From Castor canadensis (Eukaryota > Chordata > Mammalia > Rodentia > Castoridae), in contig NC_133387.1 of the NCBI RefSeq assembly GCF_047511655.1, forward strand, positions 24,732,353 through 24,796,352: a DNA stretch of 64,000 nt, given 5' to 3'. The notes below the pieces were generated by a model. The model saw nothing but the letters and a program-made list of their open reading frames with translations, made no database searches and was not told the origin of the DNA. This document shows positions 1-10,920 of this stretch, one piece after another. Numbering within the stretch: position 1 is the first letter of the stretch; each line of letters starts with the position of its first letter. Position numbers and translations under genes: made by a program.

Positions 1-92
1 TTTTTTTTTTTTTTGGTTGTACTAGAGTTTGAACTCAGGGCTTTGTGCTTACTAAGCAAGTGTTCTACCACTTGAGCCACATCTCCAGCCCA
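1..92 (-). mobile_element. ID-like SINE, antisense
   Basis: Poly-T at the window edge is followed by the reverse complement of a tRNA-Ala-derived ID unit, with the GAACTCAGGGC B-box complement and a TGAGCCACATCTCCAGCCC end. The tail may begin before the window. Confidence 0.8.
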
Positions 93-196
93 ATTTTTCT
101 TTTTTCAATAGTCAACTTAGAGGTTTTTGTGTTTGTTGGCTTGTCTTTTAAATTGTGGTAGAATGTAACTGTCTGCCCAGTTTGTTAGGGCTGTCA

Positions 197-592
197 ACTA
201 GGCAGCCCTAGCAACACAAACTGGGCAGCTTATACAACAGAAATTAATTTTCTCATGGTTCAGGAGGCTGGAAGTCAAGATCAAGGTGTCAGCAAACTTA
301 GAAGGTTGCTTCTAAGGCCTCTCTCCTTGGTTTGTAGACACAACCTTCTTGTGTGTGCTCCTGGTTGCCGGTTTGTGCAACTGCTGTCTCTCCCTGTCTG
401 TTTCTGTCTCTGTGTTCACATTTCCTCTTCTTACATCGATGTCAGACATAGTGGATTATGGCCCATCCTAATGACACTATTGTAACTTAATCACCTCTTT
501 AAGGGCCTTCATTCCAATAGTCACATTCTGAGATAATGTGGGTTAGGGTTATCAACATATGAATTTGAGGGGGACATAATTAGCCTGTAACA
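197..592 (-). mobile_element. MLT1-type MaLR LTR, antisense
   Basis: The left edge reads as the antisense MaLR end (GTTAGGGCTGTCAACTA, then a degenerate 'aacaacagaaatt' block). It is followed by the 'agtcaagatcaaggtg' block, 'cctcttcttac' and a right end AATTTGAGGGGGACATAAT...GTAACA, all in the order expected of an antisense MLT1 LTR. It is highly diverged, so old. Subfamily not assigned. Confidence 0.65.
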
Positions 593-884
593 TGCACATA
601 CCATAAGTTTACCATCATAACCATTTTTAAGTATCCAGTTCAATGGGATTTTGTTTTTGTTTTTATATATCCATTCTGGCTTGTGTGCCTTGCTTGCTTA
701 CTTGCTTTCTGTAACATGAAGACACCCTAAGCAAAGTAAGATGTCTCAAGCACATTCCTGCCACATAGGCCACATAGTAGTAATCAGGCTTCCTATAAAA
801 AAAAGTCCAGGTTCCTTTTCATAGGGAATGGTATTTACAGACCACAAACAAGTTACTAGCAGTGATCATTGTTACTAGATTGTC

Positions 885-1082
885 CTTTTTTTTTTCCCTC
901 AGTACTAGAGTTTGAACTCAGGGCCTACACCTTAAGCCTCTCCACCAGCCCTTTTTTGTAATGGGGTTTTTTCAAGATAGGGTCTCATGAACTATTTGCC
1001 TAGGCTGGCTCCAACCTGGATGCTCCTGATTTCTGCCTCCTGAATAGCTAGGATTACAGGTGTGAGCCACCAGCACCCAGCC
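885..1082 (-). mobile_element. B1-ID dimer SINE, delta form, antisense
   Basis: An antisense ID half (GGGCCTACACCTTAAGCC, the deletion-type signature) is followed by the type I linker complement and a B1-like half ending GTGAGCCACCAGCACCCAGCC. Confidence 0.85.
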
Positions 1083-1182
1083 TGGATTATCATTTCAAAT
1101 GGACATTGCTATGAAGTGTTTTTTAAAAGAACAAAAAGAACAAAAAGAGTTTATAATGACATTTCCAATTGAAATTTTTATC

Positions 1183-1400
1183 TGTTTTTTTAATTAGCAT
1201 TCACTAATAATACAAGGGGGTTTCACTGTGGTAATCCATCAATGTATACAGTGAACTTTAAACAAGTGCACCTTCTCTCTTATATGCACTTAACCTTCCT
1301 CCCTCCTAGCTACATTCAAATTTAACCTTAAAATTGTTTGCATAACCTTACTGATTTTATACATATATCACTTTTCTCTTACACTGAAAATATTAGTTCC
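1183..1400 (-). mobile_element. Old L1 3'-end fragment, antisense
   Basis: AT-rich sequence with 'cactaataatacaagggggtttcactgtgg', 'aatgtatacagtgaact' and 'accttctctctta' in the same order as the fragments at 38705 and, inverted, 4555. Probably an old rodent L1 3' terminus; exact limits are uncertain. Confidence 0.45.
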
Positions 1401-1616
1401 TAATAACTCAAGGCAGTTATCTATTTGCTTTAATAAGAGATATAATATATGCCAATAGTTCAAAGTAATAATGCTAATAATACTATTTATAGTATGTCCT
1501 TTAAAACAAATATTCTACTAAGGCTGTAGAAAGAAAATACTATGACATAAGATCACTTGAAATAATCTTTTTTCTTGTTGTTACACTAGCTTGATATATA
1601 CTTAAGATCACTTATT

Positions 1617-1802
1617 CTACCAGGCTCTTGTGGCTCACACCTGTATTCCTAGCTATGCAGGAGGCAGAGATCAGAGGATTGTGGTTTGAAGCCAGCCCAG
1701 ACAAACAGGTCTGGAAACCCTATCTTGAAAAAACCCATCACAAAAAAAGGGCAGAGTGTCTCAACATGTAGGCCTGAGTTCAAACCCCAAAACAACAAAA
1801 AG
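1617..1802 (+). mobile_element. B1-ID dimer SINE, delta form, sense
   Basis: The left B1-like half (GTGGCTCACACCTGTATTCC) joins a shortened ID half (GTCTCAACATGTAGGCCTGAG) through the type I linker. Confidence 0.85.
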
Positions 1803-2249
1803 ATTATTTATTCCTATTGTGTGTTTAAAAGTGTGTATTGGCCACCTAAGTGTCTGATATGCTGTCCAAAGTTATGAGGCTTTATTTAGTTTTCTTTTTG
1901 AATACACAAAGCACTTACATGACTGTAAAAAGTGAAAATGTAAAACTTAGTATATTCAGAGATGTCTTTCGTCCAGTCCAGCCCCTTCCTCTTAACCTCC
2001 TGCATGGATAAACACTGTAGCCCTGAGTTTTATTAGTAGCACCACAAAAACAAGACAACAATAAACACTTTATTTGTTTTTATTTCTCCTGGTATTTGTT
2101 TGTGCAAAATAAGCACATTATAGAAACATACACTACACACAAACATCTGTTTCCACATACATTCCACATGCATTCACATATCTTGAGGCACTACACCAGA
2201 CTCAGACCCATGTGTTCCTTTTGTTTTGGCTTGATTATTATTATTATTA

Positions 2250-2562
2250 TTTTGTTACTGGGGTGTGAACTCAGGGCTACACCCTGAGCCACTCCACCAG
2301 CCCTTTTTTGTGATAGGTTTGTTTTTTGTTTTTTTTTTTTGAAATAGTGTCTTGTGAACAATTTGCCCTGGCTGGCTTCAAACCACAATCCTCCTGGTCT
2401 CTGCCTCCTGAGTAGCTAGGATTACAATTGTGAGCTACTGGCACCAGTTTGATTCTGGTTTTTGAGTCTTGCTGTATGGTCTAGGCTGGTCTTACGCTCT
2501 AGAGCATCTCACCTCCCACTCTGCAGTGCTGGGGTCGTAGGCTTGCATCACCACAGCCAGCT
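2250..2562 (-). mobile_element. B1 plus B1-ID (trimer-like) SINE, antisense
   Basis: A delta-form dimer in antisense (2250-2450) abuts a second antisense B1 monomer (2458-2562: 'gagtcttgctgtatggtctaggctgg'...'caccacagccagctt'). In sense orientation the order is B1, B1, ID. Confidence 0.75.
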
Positions 2563-2640
2563 TCCACGTGCTTCTTGTTTCTTTTTCTTATTTGCCTATC
2601 TTCTTTTACATTGAGGATTTTTCTTTTCTTTCTCTCTCTC

Positions 2641-2853
2641 TTTTTTTTTTTTTTCTTGAGGTACTGGGCCAGCGTCTGACACTTGTTATGCAGGCACTCT
2701 GCCACTGCCATTCCACAAACCCCTTTTCGAGTTGGGCATTTTTGAGATACAGTCTTTTGAACTATTTGCCCCAGCTGGCTTTGAACCACAATTCTCTTGA
2801 TCTCTGCTTCCTGAGTAGCTAGGATTACAGGCATGAGCTACCAGCATCTGGCA
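2641..2853 (-). mobile_element. B1-ID dimer SINE, long form, antisense
   Basis: Poly-T, then a diverged but uninterrupted ID half (CACTTGTTATGCAGGCACTCTGCC) and a B1 half ending GAGCTACCAGCATCTGGC. Confidence 0.8.
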
Positions 2854-3027
2854 AGGATTTTTCCTGTGTGAATCCACTTTATCTATGCCATTGGCTTACT
2901 AGTTAGACTTTGTTTGTTTCTTTTTAGTGGTTGCTCTAGATTTTACAAATACACATTTTTTAACATCACAGTCTGTCTTCGTTTGATATGATATCAGTTT
3001 GTATTTGATATAAGAACTGCACACCAC

Positions 3028-3125
3028 CCCCTCAAAAAAAAATAAAACAGAGAGGGCAATGGAGGAAGAGAGAGAAAAAAGAAGAGAGGGAAGGAGAGAA
3101 AGAGACACAGAGAGAGAAAGAGGTA
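3028..3125. repeat. Purine-rich (GA) low-complexity tract
   Basis: Run of GGAAGAGAGAGAAAAAAG-type sequence. No coding or element signature. Confidence 0.7.
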
Positions 3126-3283
3126 TGAATCTTAGATGCATATTGCTAAGCAAAAGAAACCATTCTGAAAAGGGTACCTACCATATAACTTGTATTATAT
3201 GACATTCTGGAACAGCAAAACTAAAAAAAAAAAAAAATCAGTGGTTCAGGAGGGAGAGTAGAGGGTTAAAGAGAGTAAGACAT

Positions 3284-3445
3284 GCCAGGTTGCTGGTGGC
3301 TCACACCTGCAATCTTAGCTACTCAGGAGGCAGCGTTCAGGAGGATCTCAGTTCCAAGCCAGCTCAGGCAAGTAGTTCTTCGAGACCCTATTCAAAAAAA
3401 CTCATCACAATAAATAAATAGATAAAAATAGGGATGGTAGAGTGG
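3284..3445 (+). mobile_element. B1-like left half of dimer SINE, sense
   Basis: Reads GGTTGCTGGTGGCTCACACC through CATCACAATAAATAAATA. The right ID half is degraded beyond a short 'agagtggctcc' remnant. Confidence 0.7.
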
Positions 3446-3459
3446 CTCCATGATACTCT

Positions 3460-3790
3460 GCATTTATCAAAACCCATAGAAAATTTTGGCACAAAGAGTA
3501 ATCCTTAATATACATATATTAAATTTTTCTTTTAGGGTCCCTTGGAGAAATGACTAATTCTAACACTGGAGAGGAAATATACCAGATGATTCTGGAACAT
3601 CTTGTAGTGGTAGAAATTAGGAAGTGCTCAAGAAAACATATACAAACACGCATGTGTGCACACATGATAAGGGGCTATGACAAAAGGGCCCGAGAAAGCC
3701 AACTGCAACAGTTCCTAGTGGCCAAAGCAGGAGCAAGCTAGGCAGCAAAGCAGATGAAGCGATGTTGCATTATAATCCAAGTGTGAATGT
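3460..3790. other. Unassigned interval
   Basis: No gene, RNA or recognised repeat is visible. A 63-codon open frame at 3550-3741 has no family signature and no splice or promoter context. Confidence 0.4.
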
Positions 3791-3794
3791 CCTG

Positions 3795-3895
3795 GGCTGC
3801 AGGGGTGGCTCAAGTCATAGAGTGCCTGCCTAGCAAGCATGAAGCCATGAGTTCAAACCCCAGCACCACCACACACCCACCCCCCACACACACAA
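3795..3895 (+). mobile_element. ID-like SINE, sense
   Basis: GGGTGGCTCAAGTCATAGAGTGCCTGCCTAGCAAGC with B-box GAGTTCAAACCCC. The tail has turned into a CA/CCAC-rich run. Confidence 0.85.
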
Positions 3896-4169
3896 AAGAG
3901 CAAAGGATGAATGTCCATGTGTACATAGTGATGTGAGTGAATGAATGAATAAGGATAACACTCCTTTTCAAAATCCTACAGAATTTATAATGCCCCATGG
4001 AAAACAGTATAAGTTTACAGATTAGCCAGGTAACTGAGGTCCATAGCAATAGTAAAAATTCTTGTTGCTATCTGTGCCCTTGATATGATGTAAACTTTTG
4101 ATTCAATGATCTTCCTCTCAAAAACCTCACAAACCCAGTTTAATCATAATTTTCGCATGAGACAAATCC

Positions 4170-4385
4170 TACCAAGAAGCTTTTTATAGAATATCTTAGC
4201 AATACCCATCTGTCAAGATCATCAAAAACAAGGAAAGTCTGGGAAACTGTCACAGTCAACAGAAACTCAAAGAGATCTGATGACTAAATGTAATACAGTG
4301 TTCTGGATGGGATACTGGAACTGAAGAAGGTCAGTAGGTAAAAACTAAGGAATTCTGAATAAAGTACAACCTTTATAATAGTGAG
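4170..4385 (+). mobile_element. Ancient LINE 3'-end relic
   Basis: 'ctggatgggatactggaactgaagaagg', 'aaaaactaagg' and 'ctgaataaagta' form the recognisable block of an old mammalian LINE-type 3' end. The relic at 13646-13890 carries the downstream part of what looks like the same family. Family name not certain. Confidence 0.45.
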
Positions 4386-4554
4386 CTTTATTATACTGTA
4401 TATGGTGGGGCATAGCTCAAGTTCTGCCTCTGCCAGTTCTCAAGGTGAAAAACCCTCTCCTGCTTCCAGCAGGGGGAGGGGGCAAGTAGCCATTCTCAAG
4501 TACACCCAGCACATTCTGTTATTCCTAACAAGGCCTGCCCTCAAGGCAAACCAT

Positions 4555-4705
4555 TTCCAGGGCAGGGGAGAGAGGATAAGAGTAATAAAAGGGGTGAGTG
4601 TGATCAAAGTACATTATATACATGTATTGGAAATATCACAATGAAACCTATCTGGATAATTAACATACACTAATCAAAACAGAAAAAGAGAGAGAAAGAG
4701 AGAGA
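4555..4705 (+). mobile_element. Old L1 3'-end fragment, sense
   Basis: 'gatcaaagtacattatatacatgtat' and 'aatatcacaatgaaacc' are the sense counterpart of the fragments at 38705 and 5690. A short GA-rich tail follows. Confidence 0.5.
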
Positions 4706-4719
4706 GAGATTGTGCATTT

Positions 4720-5350
4720 CCAGCATAGCCTATCTGACTGGGGTTTTACCACAGCCTAACCTGGAAGAAGGAAAATACCCAACTCCAGCCCCTCTAGCTT
4801 TCCAGCCTCACCTAAAGCAGGTAGTGGAGATTGAGAGGCACTTGAAAAGGTCACAACCTAAGGCACAGGCTCACGAAGACACAGAGACCTAATCATGGCA
4901 CCTAGCCTACTTCCCCTCTTCCCATGATCCCAGCATCAGAACCAGACCCAGGGATGCTGGAATTATCAGACCAAGAATTTAAAGTCCCTATGATGATTGT
5001 GCTAAGGCATCTAATGGGAAATATAAGCAACACATTCTTAAGATGAATCAAAAAGAAATGCTAGCCAAGCACTGGTGGCTCATATCTGTAATCCTAGCTA
5101 CTCAGGAGGCAGATATCTGGAGGATCACGGTTTGAAGCCAGCAAATAGTTCTCAAGACCCTTCTATATTGAAAAAAAAAAAAAAAAAACCAACACAAAAA
5201 AAGGGCTGGTGGAGTAGTTCAGGTGGTAAGAGCACCTGCCTAGCAAGCTTCAGGCCCAGAGTTCAAACCCCAGTACTGCCAAAAAATAAAAAAAAAAAAG
5301 CTAGAAATCAAAACCACTAACAAAAGTGCAGTGCCTTTAATGGGTTAGCT
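4720..5350 (+). mobile_element. HAL1/L1M-type ORF1 relic, split by SINE
   Basis: 'agaatttaaagtccctatgatgat', 'aatcaaaaagaaatgct' and, beyond the SINE at 5062-5301, 'agaaatcaaaaccact...atgggttagct' follow the order of an ancient L1/HAL1 ORF1 coding segment. Frames are destroyed. Confidence 0.45.
5062..5301 (+). mobile_element. B1-ID dimer SINE, long form, sense
   Basis: B1 half (GCACTGGTGGCTCATATCTG), A-rich type I linker, complete ID half (GTAAGAGCACCTGCCTAGCAAGC) and an A-rich tail. It interrupts the ORF1 relic. Confidence 0.9.
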
Positions 5351-5356
5351 TTTATT

Positions 5357-5572
5357 TATTTTTTTTAGCAGCACGAGAGTTTGAACTCTGAGCTTTGTAC
5401 TTGCTAGGTAGGCGCTCTACCAATTGAGCCAGGTTTCCAGCCCTTTTTTGCTTTATTTTTTGGATAGAGTCATGTTTCTTCCTAGGGCGGGGCTTGGACT
5501 GTGTGATACTCTTACCTATAACTCCTGCCTGCATAGCTAGGATTACAGGTGTGAGCCACCAGTACCCTGCTC
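5357..5572 (-). mobile_element. B1-ID dimer SINE, type II linker, antisense
   Basis: Complete ID half, then CCCTTTTTTGCTTTATTTTT (type II linker complement) and a B1 half ending GTGAGCCACCAGTACCC. Confidence 0.8.
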
Positions 5573-5683
5573 ACATGTTGTTTAAAATAAGATTGTGGAA
5601 ACATGTTACCTACCGTAACATGTGCTCTATTTTCCTTTTGCTTTCACGTTAATGACTTCATTTCCCTCTAACCCACAAATCAG

Positions 5684-5795
5684 GTTTTTTTTTTTTTCAT
5701 TGTGCTGGGGGACCATTGTGACATCTACAAAAGTTCTTGCAATATATCATCATTGAATTCACCTCTTCCATCATTCTCCCTTATCCCCTTTCCCC
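5684..5795 (-). mobile_element. Old L1 3'-end fragment, antisense
   Basis: Poly-T, then 'cattgtgacatctacaaaag', 'gcaatatatcatcattgaattcacctc' and a C-rich run, as in the fragments at 1183 and 38705. Confidence 0.5.
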
Positions 5796-5887
5796 CTTTT
5801 GCAAATCAGTTTTTGACAATTATATTGTTTATTTAAAAAATATTCCTTAGAAAAAAGAGAATAAATAAATAAAAATATGTATTTCTT

Positions 5888-6210
5888 GCTGGGAGGCAAT
5901 GGCTCATGTCTATAATCATAGCTACTTGGAAGGCAGAGATCAAGAGGATTGTGGCTCAATGCCAGCACAGGCAAAAAGTCTACAAGACCCCATCTCAACC
6001 AATGGCTAAGTGCAGTAGCTTGCCTGTCATCCCAACTATGAGGGAGGATGAGATCAGGAGGATCTTGGTTGCAGTGGCCAGTCTGGCAAAAAAGTGAGAC
6101 CCTATCTCAAAAATAATCAGAGCAAAAAAGGAGGTTGGAGGCGTAGCCCAAGTGGTAGAGTGCCTACCTAGTAAGTGAAAAGTCCTGAGTTCAAACCCTA
6201 CTACCGCAAA
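5888..6210 (+). mobile_element. B1-B1-ID trimeric SINE, sense
   Basis: Two consecutive B1-like halves are visible (5888-6000 and 6003-6112), each with a CTCATGTCTATAATC or TTGCCTGTCATCCC box and a GAGACCC/CAAGACCC end. A type II linker (AATAATCAGAGCAAAA) and a complete ID half follow. Confidence 0.8.
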
Positions 6211-6221
6211 GATTTCTACAT

Positions 6222-6275
6222 CTCTCTCTCTCTCTATCTCTATCTGTCTGTCTGTCTATCTACCTATCTGTCTGT
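6222..6275. repeat. (CT)n/(TCTG)n/(TATC)n microsatellite
   Basis: Short pyrimidine-rich compound repeat separating two SINEs. Confidence 0.85.
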
Positions 6276-6345
6276 ATTGCTCAGTGGTAGAATGCTTTCC
6301 TAGCATGTAGACGGCCCTGGGTTCAGTCTCCAGCACTTACCCCTC
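6276..6345 (+). mobile_element. Canonical ID SINE, sense
   Basis: TGCTCAGTGGTAGAATGCTT...CCTGGGTTCAGTCTCCAGCAC. The CCTGGGTTC B-box matches the canonical rodent ID rather than the dimer's CCTGAGTTC. Confidence 0.75.
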
Positions 6346-6388
6346 AGGCACACCATCATTTGAGCCACGCCTCTCAGCCTCTTAACTT

Positions 6389-6578
6389 CTTTTTTTCTGT
6401 ACTGGAGTTTGAACTCAGGGTCTACACCTTGAGTCACTCCACCAGCTCTTTTTGTGTTAGGTATTTTTGAGATAGGGTCTCACAAACTATTTGCCTGGAC
6501 TGGCTTCAAACCACAATCCTCCTGATTTCTGCCTCCTGAGGAGCTAGGATTACAGGCGTGAGCCACTAGCACCTGGCT
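6389..6578 (-). mobile_element. B1-ID dimer SINE, delta form, antisense
   Basis: GGGTCTACACCTTGAGTCAC marks the shortened ID half. The B1 half ends GTGAGCCACTAGCACCTGGC. Confidence 0.85.
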
Positions 6579-6678
6579 TGTTTTTGTTTTTTATTTTTGG
6601 TGAAACTGGGGTCTGTGCTCAGGGTTTCATGTGCTTGCAAAGCAGGTGCTCTAACCCTTGAGCCACACCGCCTGCTTT
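6579..6678 (-). mobile_element. ID-like SINE, antisense
   Basis: T-rich tail followed by 'gtgcttgcaaagcaggtgctctaacccttgagccacacc', a full-length unit. Confidence 0.75.
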
Positions 6679-6689
6679 CTCTTGCTCTT

Positions 6690-6899
6690 TCTTTCTTCGT
6701 CCTGAAGATTGATCTCAGGGCCTTAAGCTTGTTAGTCAAACACTACCACTTGAGTCATGCCACTAGTCCTTTGTTTTTTAGTTTGTTTTTCAGATAGGGT
6801 CTCTCACTATCTTTCCCAGGCTTGTCTTGAACCATGATCCTTCTATCTCTGCCTCCCAAATGGCTGGGACTATAGATGTGCACCATCTTGCCCAGCCCT
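6690..6899 (-). mobile_element. B1-ID dimer SINE, type II-like, antisense
   Basis: Long ID half (AAGCTTGTTAGTCAAACACTACC), T-rich linker and a B1 half with the more Alu/B1-like 'gcctcccaaatggctgggactatag' ending. Confidence 0.75.
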
Positions 6900-7186
6900 T
6901 CTTTTTAAATCTTTAATTTATTTTAATATATAGTTTCCTCCAACTTATACTCCATGTCATTTTTTGTTGAAGAAATTGAATAAAGGATTTTAGAGAGTTT
7001 CTTATAATTTAGATTTTGCTGATTGCCCTCCCCAAGTAAGCCCTGTAGATTGGTTATTGGTCTTGATTAGATTTTCATTTAAAAATTGGAGGAGAGGACA
7101 AGCTTACTTCTCGGGTGGTGTAGGAACATAGTATCTACTTGTCTTTCTTTTAGTATGTTACATGATAGATCTATTAAAACTTTAAG

Positions 7187-7407
7187 CCCATCACTGTTGG
7201 CTCACACCTGTAATCCCTGCTACTCAGGAGGCAGAGATCAGGAGGATCAAGATTAGAAGCTAGCCCAGGCAAATAGTTCACAAGACTGTATCTTGAATAT
7301 ACCCAACATCAAAAGGGGCTGGGGAAGTGGCTCAAGTGGTAGAGAGCCTGATTAGCAAGTGTGAGACCCTGAGTTCAAACCCCACTACATTGCCCCCCCC
7401 CAAAAAA
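7187..7407 (+). mobile_element. B1-ID dimer SINE, long form, sense
   Basis: Both halves and the linker are intact (TGGCTCACACCTGTAATCCC; GGTAGAGAGCCTGATTAGCAAG). The tail is C-rich rather than A-rich. Confidence 0.9.
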
Positions 7408-7427
7408 GAATGAAAGCTCTATAAAAT

Positions 7428-7622
7428 TTTTTCTTTTTGCCAGTACTAGAGTTTGAACTCAGAATCTCACGCTTCCTAGGCAAGTGCTCTGCCACTAGCG
7501 CTTTCATTCTTTTCTTTTTTTTTTTTTTTTTGTGGTACTGGGGCTTGAACTCAGGGCTTACACCTTGAGACACTCCATCAGCCCTTTTATGTGAAGGATT
7601 TTTTCGAGATAGAATTTCAAGA
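7428..7622 (-). mobile_element. Two antisense SINE fragments
   Basis: A long-form ID unit (7428-7500) is followed by a separate poly-T and a delta-type ID half with a linker remnant (7515-7622) that stops before the B1 half. Confidence 0.75.
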
Positions 7623-7927
7623 GCTTTCATTCTTAATGCTGCATTATTTCATATTCAATAAATATTTATTAAATTTTACTAAATTAGTTATTTCCCATGG
7701 GGAAAATTAGTTAATTCCCATGGGGGGCATCTTTGTTTTTGTTTTTGTCTTCCTTTGACACTCTTGGTCTTCTGTTTCAGACATGGCACCCCTCACTCTT
7801 AAACTCATAGTTCCAAGCCTGAGTGCCTGAGCCAAGTCCTTTCCAGTCAGAGTCCTCCTTCCACCCCCACCACCACACTGATTAACTCAGGGTAAAGATG
7901 ACATGCATCAATGAACGCATCCATGGG

Positions 7928-8258
7928 CTTTTTTTTTTTTTTTTGATGGGACTGGAGTTTGAACTCAGGGCTTTGAGCTTACAAAGTAGGTACTCTACCA
8001 CTTCAGCCACACCTCCAGTCCATCTTGCTCTGATTATTATTATTATTATTGCAGTACTGGGACTTAAACTCAGGGCCTAGATCTTGCCAGGCAGGCATTC
8101 TACCACTTGAGCCACTCCACCAGCTCTTTTTCATATTGGGTGTTTTTGAAATAGGATCTTGCAAAATATTTGCCTAGACTAATTTTGAACCTCGATCCTT
8201 CCAATCTCAGCCTCCCAAGTAGTTAGGATTATAGGCCTGAGCCATGGGCACCCAGATC
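7928..8258 (-). mobile_element. Nested antisense dimer SINEs
   Basis: A type II dimer (7928-8030: ACACCTCCAGTCCATCTTGC) is broken near its linker by an (ATT)n-tailed long ID half (8031-8140). A B1 half follows to 8258. The simplest reading is one SINE inserted into another. Confidence 0.65.
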
Positions 8259-9221
8259 TACCACATTTTATATAAGGGACTTGAGCATCCCCAGATTTTA
8301 GGTGGGAGGAGGTTCCTGGACCAAAGACTCATGGATGCAGAGGGATGACTGTGCTCTTGGCTGTTGATGTTATTATAATCTCAGAAACAACATCAATTGC
8401 CCAAGGACCCAGCCTCTGTAGAGCAGAGGCTAGCTCTGAAGCTGGCTTTCATCCACAGCTATAGGCATTAAAGTACACCCAAGAAGTGAATGGTCTTGCA
8501 AGCAATTTTAGCAAGCTACATTTGAGGTAAGGTGTACAACTGAACTTGAAAATGTGTAAAGCTGGAAAAAGGTGGAAATAAGCCTGTGTGGCGTTCACAG
8601 TAAGTGTAGGAGGCCTCACCTATGCACAGGTTAGGACAGTTGTGTCTGCTTCATAGGTGAGACTGAGAAAGGTAAAAAGCTTATCAAATCCATGGGCAAA
8701 TGATTGACCTGGGCTCTGAAATCAGTTATCCCCAACTGATGCTCCTTTTGCCGGATCACACTGCCTCTTCTACAGCAGCCATGCCAGAACTTCACTCTCG
8801 ATAATGGCCAGGACCCTCCAAACCCAGCTAGGTCTCTGTTGGCAGAGGCTCAGGCAAAAGACAGGATTTCTTAGAACCACTTACACTTGGATTCTAATTC
8901 ACCCTATTTTCACCAATCAAATGGATTCTCTCATTGCCTGAGCAAAATGGAAGGTGATTAGATGTGATTTGCATTGCAGCATCAAGTAAGAGGCCACGAG
9001 AATAATATGCTCATTGCTCCCAGGTACAGCGGGCATTGCCACCTGGGCTTTCCCAGGACGATCCCATTTTTCATATTCTGGCTGGCTAGATTAGTTATCT
9101 TGAATTTTCACTTTTAAAATGAGTCATTATAAGAGAGTAAAAAGAAATGAGTCATTATCAAGAAATGGAATTCAGGAAATATTTGCCAGGCATCTAGTAG
9201 GTACTGGGCATTTTCTTTTTC
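8259..9221. other. Largely unassigned unique sequence
   Basis: 'gggacttgagcatccccagatttt...ggttcctggaccaaagactcatggatgcagagggatgactgtg' (8278-8353) resembles an old interspersed repeat found in many mammals, but I cannot name it. The rest shows no gene, RNA or recognised element. Confidence 0.35.
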
Positions 9222-9453
9222 TCTTTTTTTTTTTTTTTTTTGCTGTACTGGGGTTTGAACTCATAGCCTCACACTTGCTAGGCAGGTATTCTTACCACTT
9301 GAGCCACTCAGCCAGCCCTTTATGATGGTTTCTTTTTTCTTTTTGAGACAGGGTTTCAGGAACTGTTTGCCTGGGCTGGCTTTGAACTGTGGTCCTTCCG
9401 ATCTCTGCCTCCTGAGTAGCTAGGATTACAGGCGTGAGCTACCACATCTAGCC
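9222..9453 (-). mobile_element. B1-ID dimer SINE, long form, antisense
   Basis: Poly-T, complete ID half (CACACTTGCTAGGCAGGTATTC), linker and a B1 half ending GTGAGCTACCACATCTAGCC. Confidence 0.9.
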
Positions 9454-9479
9454 TGCCTCTCTTAATATTTAACAGCTAT

Positions 9480-9970
9480 ATCTTCCCCAACATCTCTCCA
9501 TCCCCACTACGGGCTATTATCTCTCACATGGGTAACTGAAATTTCTGCTTCTTTCCATTCTTGACCCCTCTAACCCATCTTTTCCACAATGGTCTCTACT
9601 TAGTTCCTTCAAAGGCTCTCCTTTCTCTCCTAGCTCAAGTCCCACCTCCATAGCCCAGCTCTGCTTGCTCAGGGTCCTGTCAACCACTCTGGTTTCATGT
9701 CCATTTCTAAATTCTAGAGGAATATTGAGGTCACCAAAAAATTCTTCTTTCTCCAGCCACTTACATTGTAACCTGGAAGGCGATCTCCTATATCCCTTTC
9801 CATACCTAGCCTTCCTTGACTTGTAATACCAAACTGTAATTACTAGTTTCCTTGTCTACACTCCAGGACGATGATGGTGGAGACTGGCTCCTATTCTCCT
9901 TTGTATCCCAGATCCTACAGTGGTCCAGGAGTAGCAGAGGAGTTCAATAAGTGCTTGTTGGATGCACATA
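9480..9970 (+). mobile_element. L2-type LINE 3' relic, sense
   Basis: A pyrimidine-rich body with 'agctcaagtcccacctcc' leads to 'ctcctttgtatcccagatcctacagtggtccaggagtag...caataagtgcttgttggatg', the expected L2 3' terminus. Highly diverged. Confidence 0.5.
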
Positions 9971-10059
9971 TTACTGAACAGATGCAGTGATACTGCCAGG
10001 CTGTTAAGATATTCCAAAGGAGGACCCAGGTTGAAATCCAGAGGAGAGGGAAAGTTCCC

Positions 10060-10720
10060 CAAGGTAGTTTTTGCTTGGAGTCTTGAGGGGCCATCAGCTT
10101 TTGGCCAGGAGGAAGAATGTCGGGAAGGGCATTCCAGCCCGAGGGAATAGCAACTGCAAGAGAATTCTGGTTTTGCTCAGCAGGGATGAAAGCATGGCTG
10201 GTGCCAGGGTCTGAGTGGGGACAGTGCAGGAAGAGAAGGGCAGAGGAGAAAGGCAGAAGCTACACGTGTGGGGTAGGAGAGTGATGAGCGGCTTAAGGAT
10301 GAGTTTGTCTTTGTACGATTAATATATGCTCACTTTTTTTTTTTGAAAGTCCACAGAAAGAACGCGTTTGCAGTGTTTGGTAGAACATCCACCTGAAGAA
10401 GTGGCGGAATTACAGACTAAACTGGTCAGGACTCAGGAAAGAGGTCTGGGCTGGGGGTGCAGGTTGGATAGGGGTGGAGATGGATATTAAGGGGTGTTGG
10501 ATCAGCCAAGGGGAGTACGTTCATTGAGAAAGGAATGATCAAGACAGAATTCTGAGAATAGTTTCTGACGTTTTAGAGAAGGACAGGTAGAGGAGGAGTC
10601 AGTGTAAAGACTGAGAGGCAATATTGAAAGGGAAAGAGGAAGATATGGGGCTTCAGAAGCCAAAAGAAGAAAATGGTTTCAGATGCTACAGGTTGAAAAG
10701 TCTCTACCAATACCCTTTGC
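10060..10720 (-). mobile_element. L2-type LINE relic, antisense
   Basis: 'gggcattccagcccgagggaatagcaactgcaag' corresponds to the antisense of the L2 'ctgttccctctgcctggaa' block. A purine-rich stretch typical of antisense L2 follows. Limits and identity are tentative. Confidence 0.35.
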
Positions 10721-10740
10721 CACATGTGTTGGATTTTTAT

Positions 10741-10911
10741 TTCCTTTTTTTGGGGGGGAGATGTGGTACTAAGATTTGAACTCCAGGCCTCTTGTAGGCA
10801 GGTACTCTACCACTTGAGTGCTTTCCTTCTTTTTCTTTCTTTCTTTCTTGATCCTCCTGCTTCAGCTTTCTAAGTTCTGGGGTTACAGGCATGAGCCACC
10901 ACACCCAGCTT
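10741..10911 (-). mobile_element. Dimer SINE, degraded, antisense
   Basis: ID half with GTAGGCAGGTACTCTACCAC, a (TTTC)n-expanded linker and a B1 half ending ATGAGCCACCACACCCAGC. Confidence 0.75.
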
Positions 10912-10920
10912 GATTCGTAC

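Noticed and set aside
3795-3895. tRNA gene-like sequences (here and at every ID copy)
   Set aside because: They have tRNA-Ala ancestry but A-rich tails, TSDs and degraded acceptor stems, so they are SINEs, not tRNA genes.
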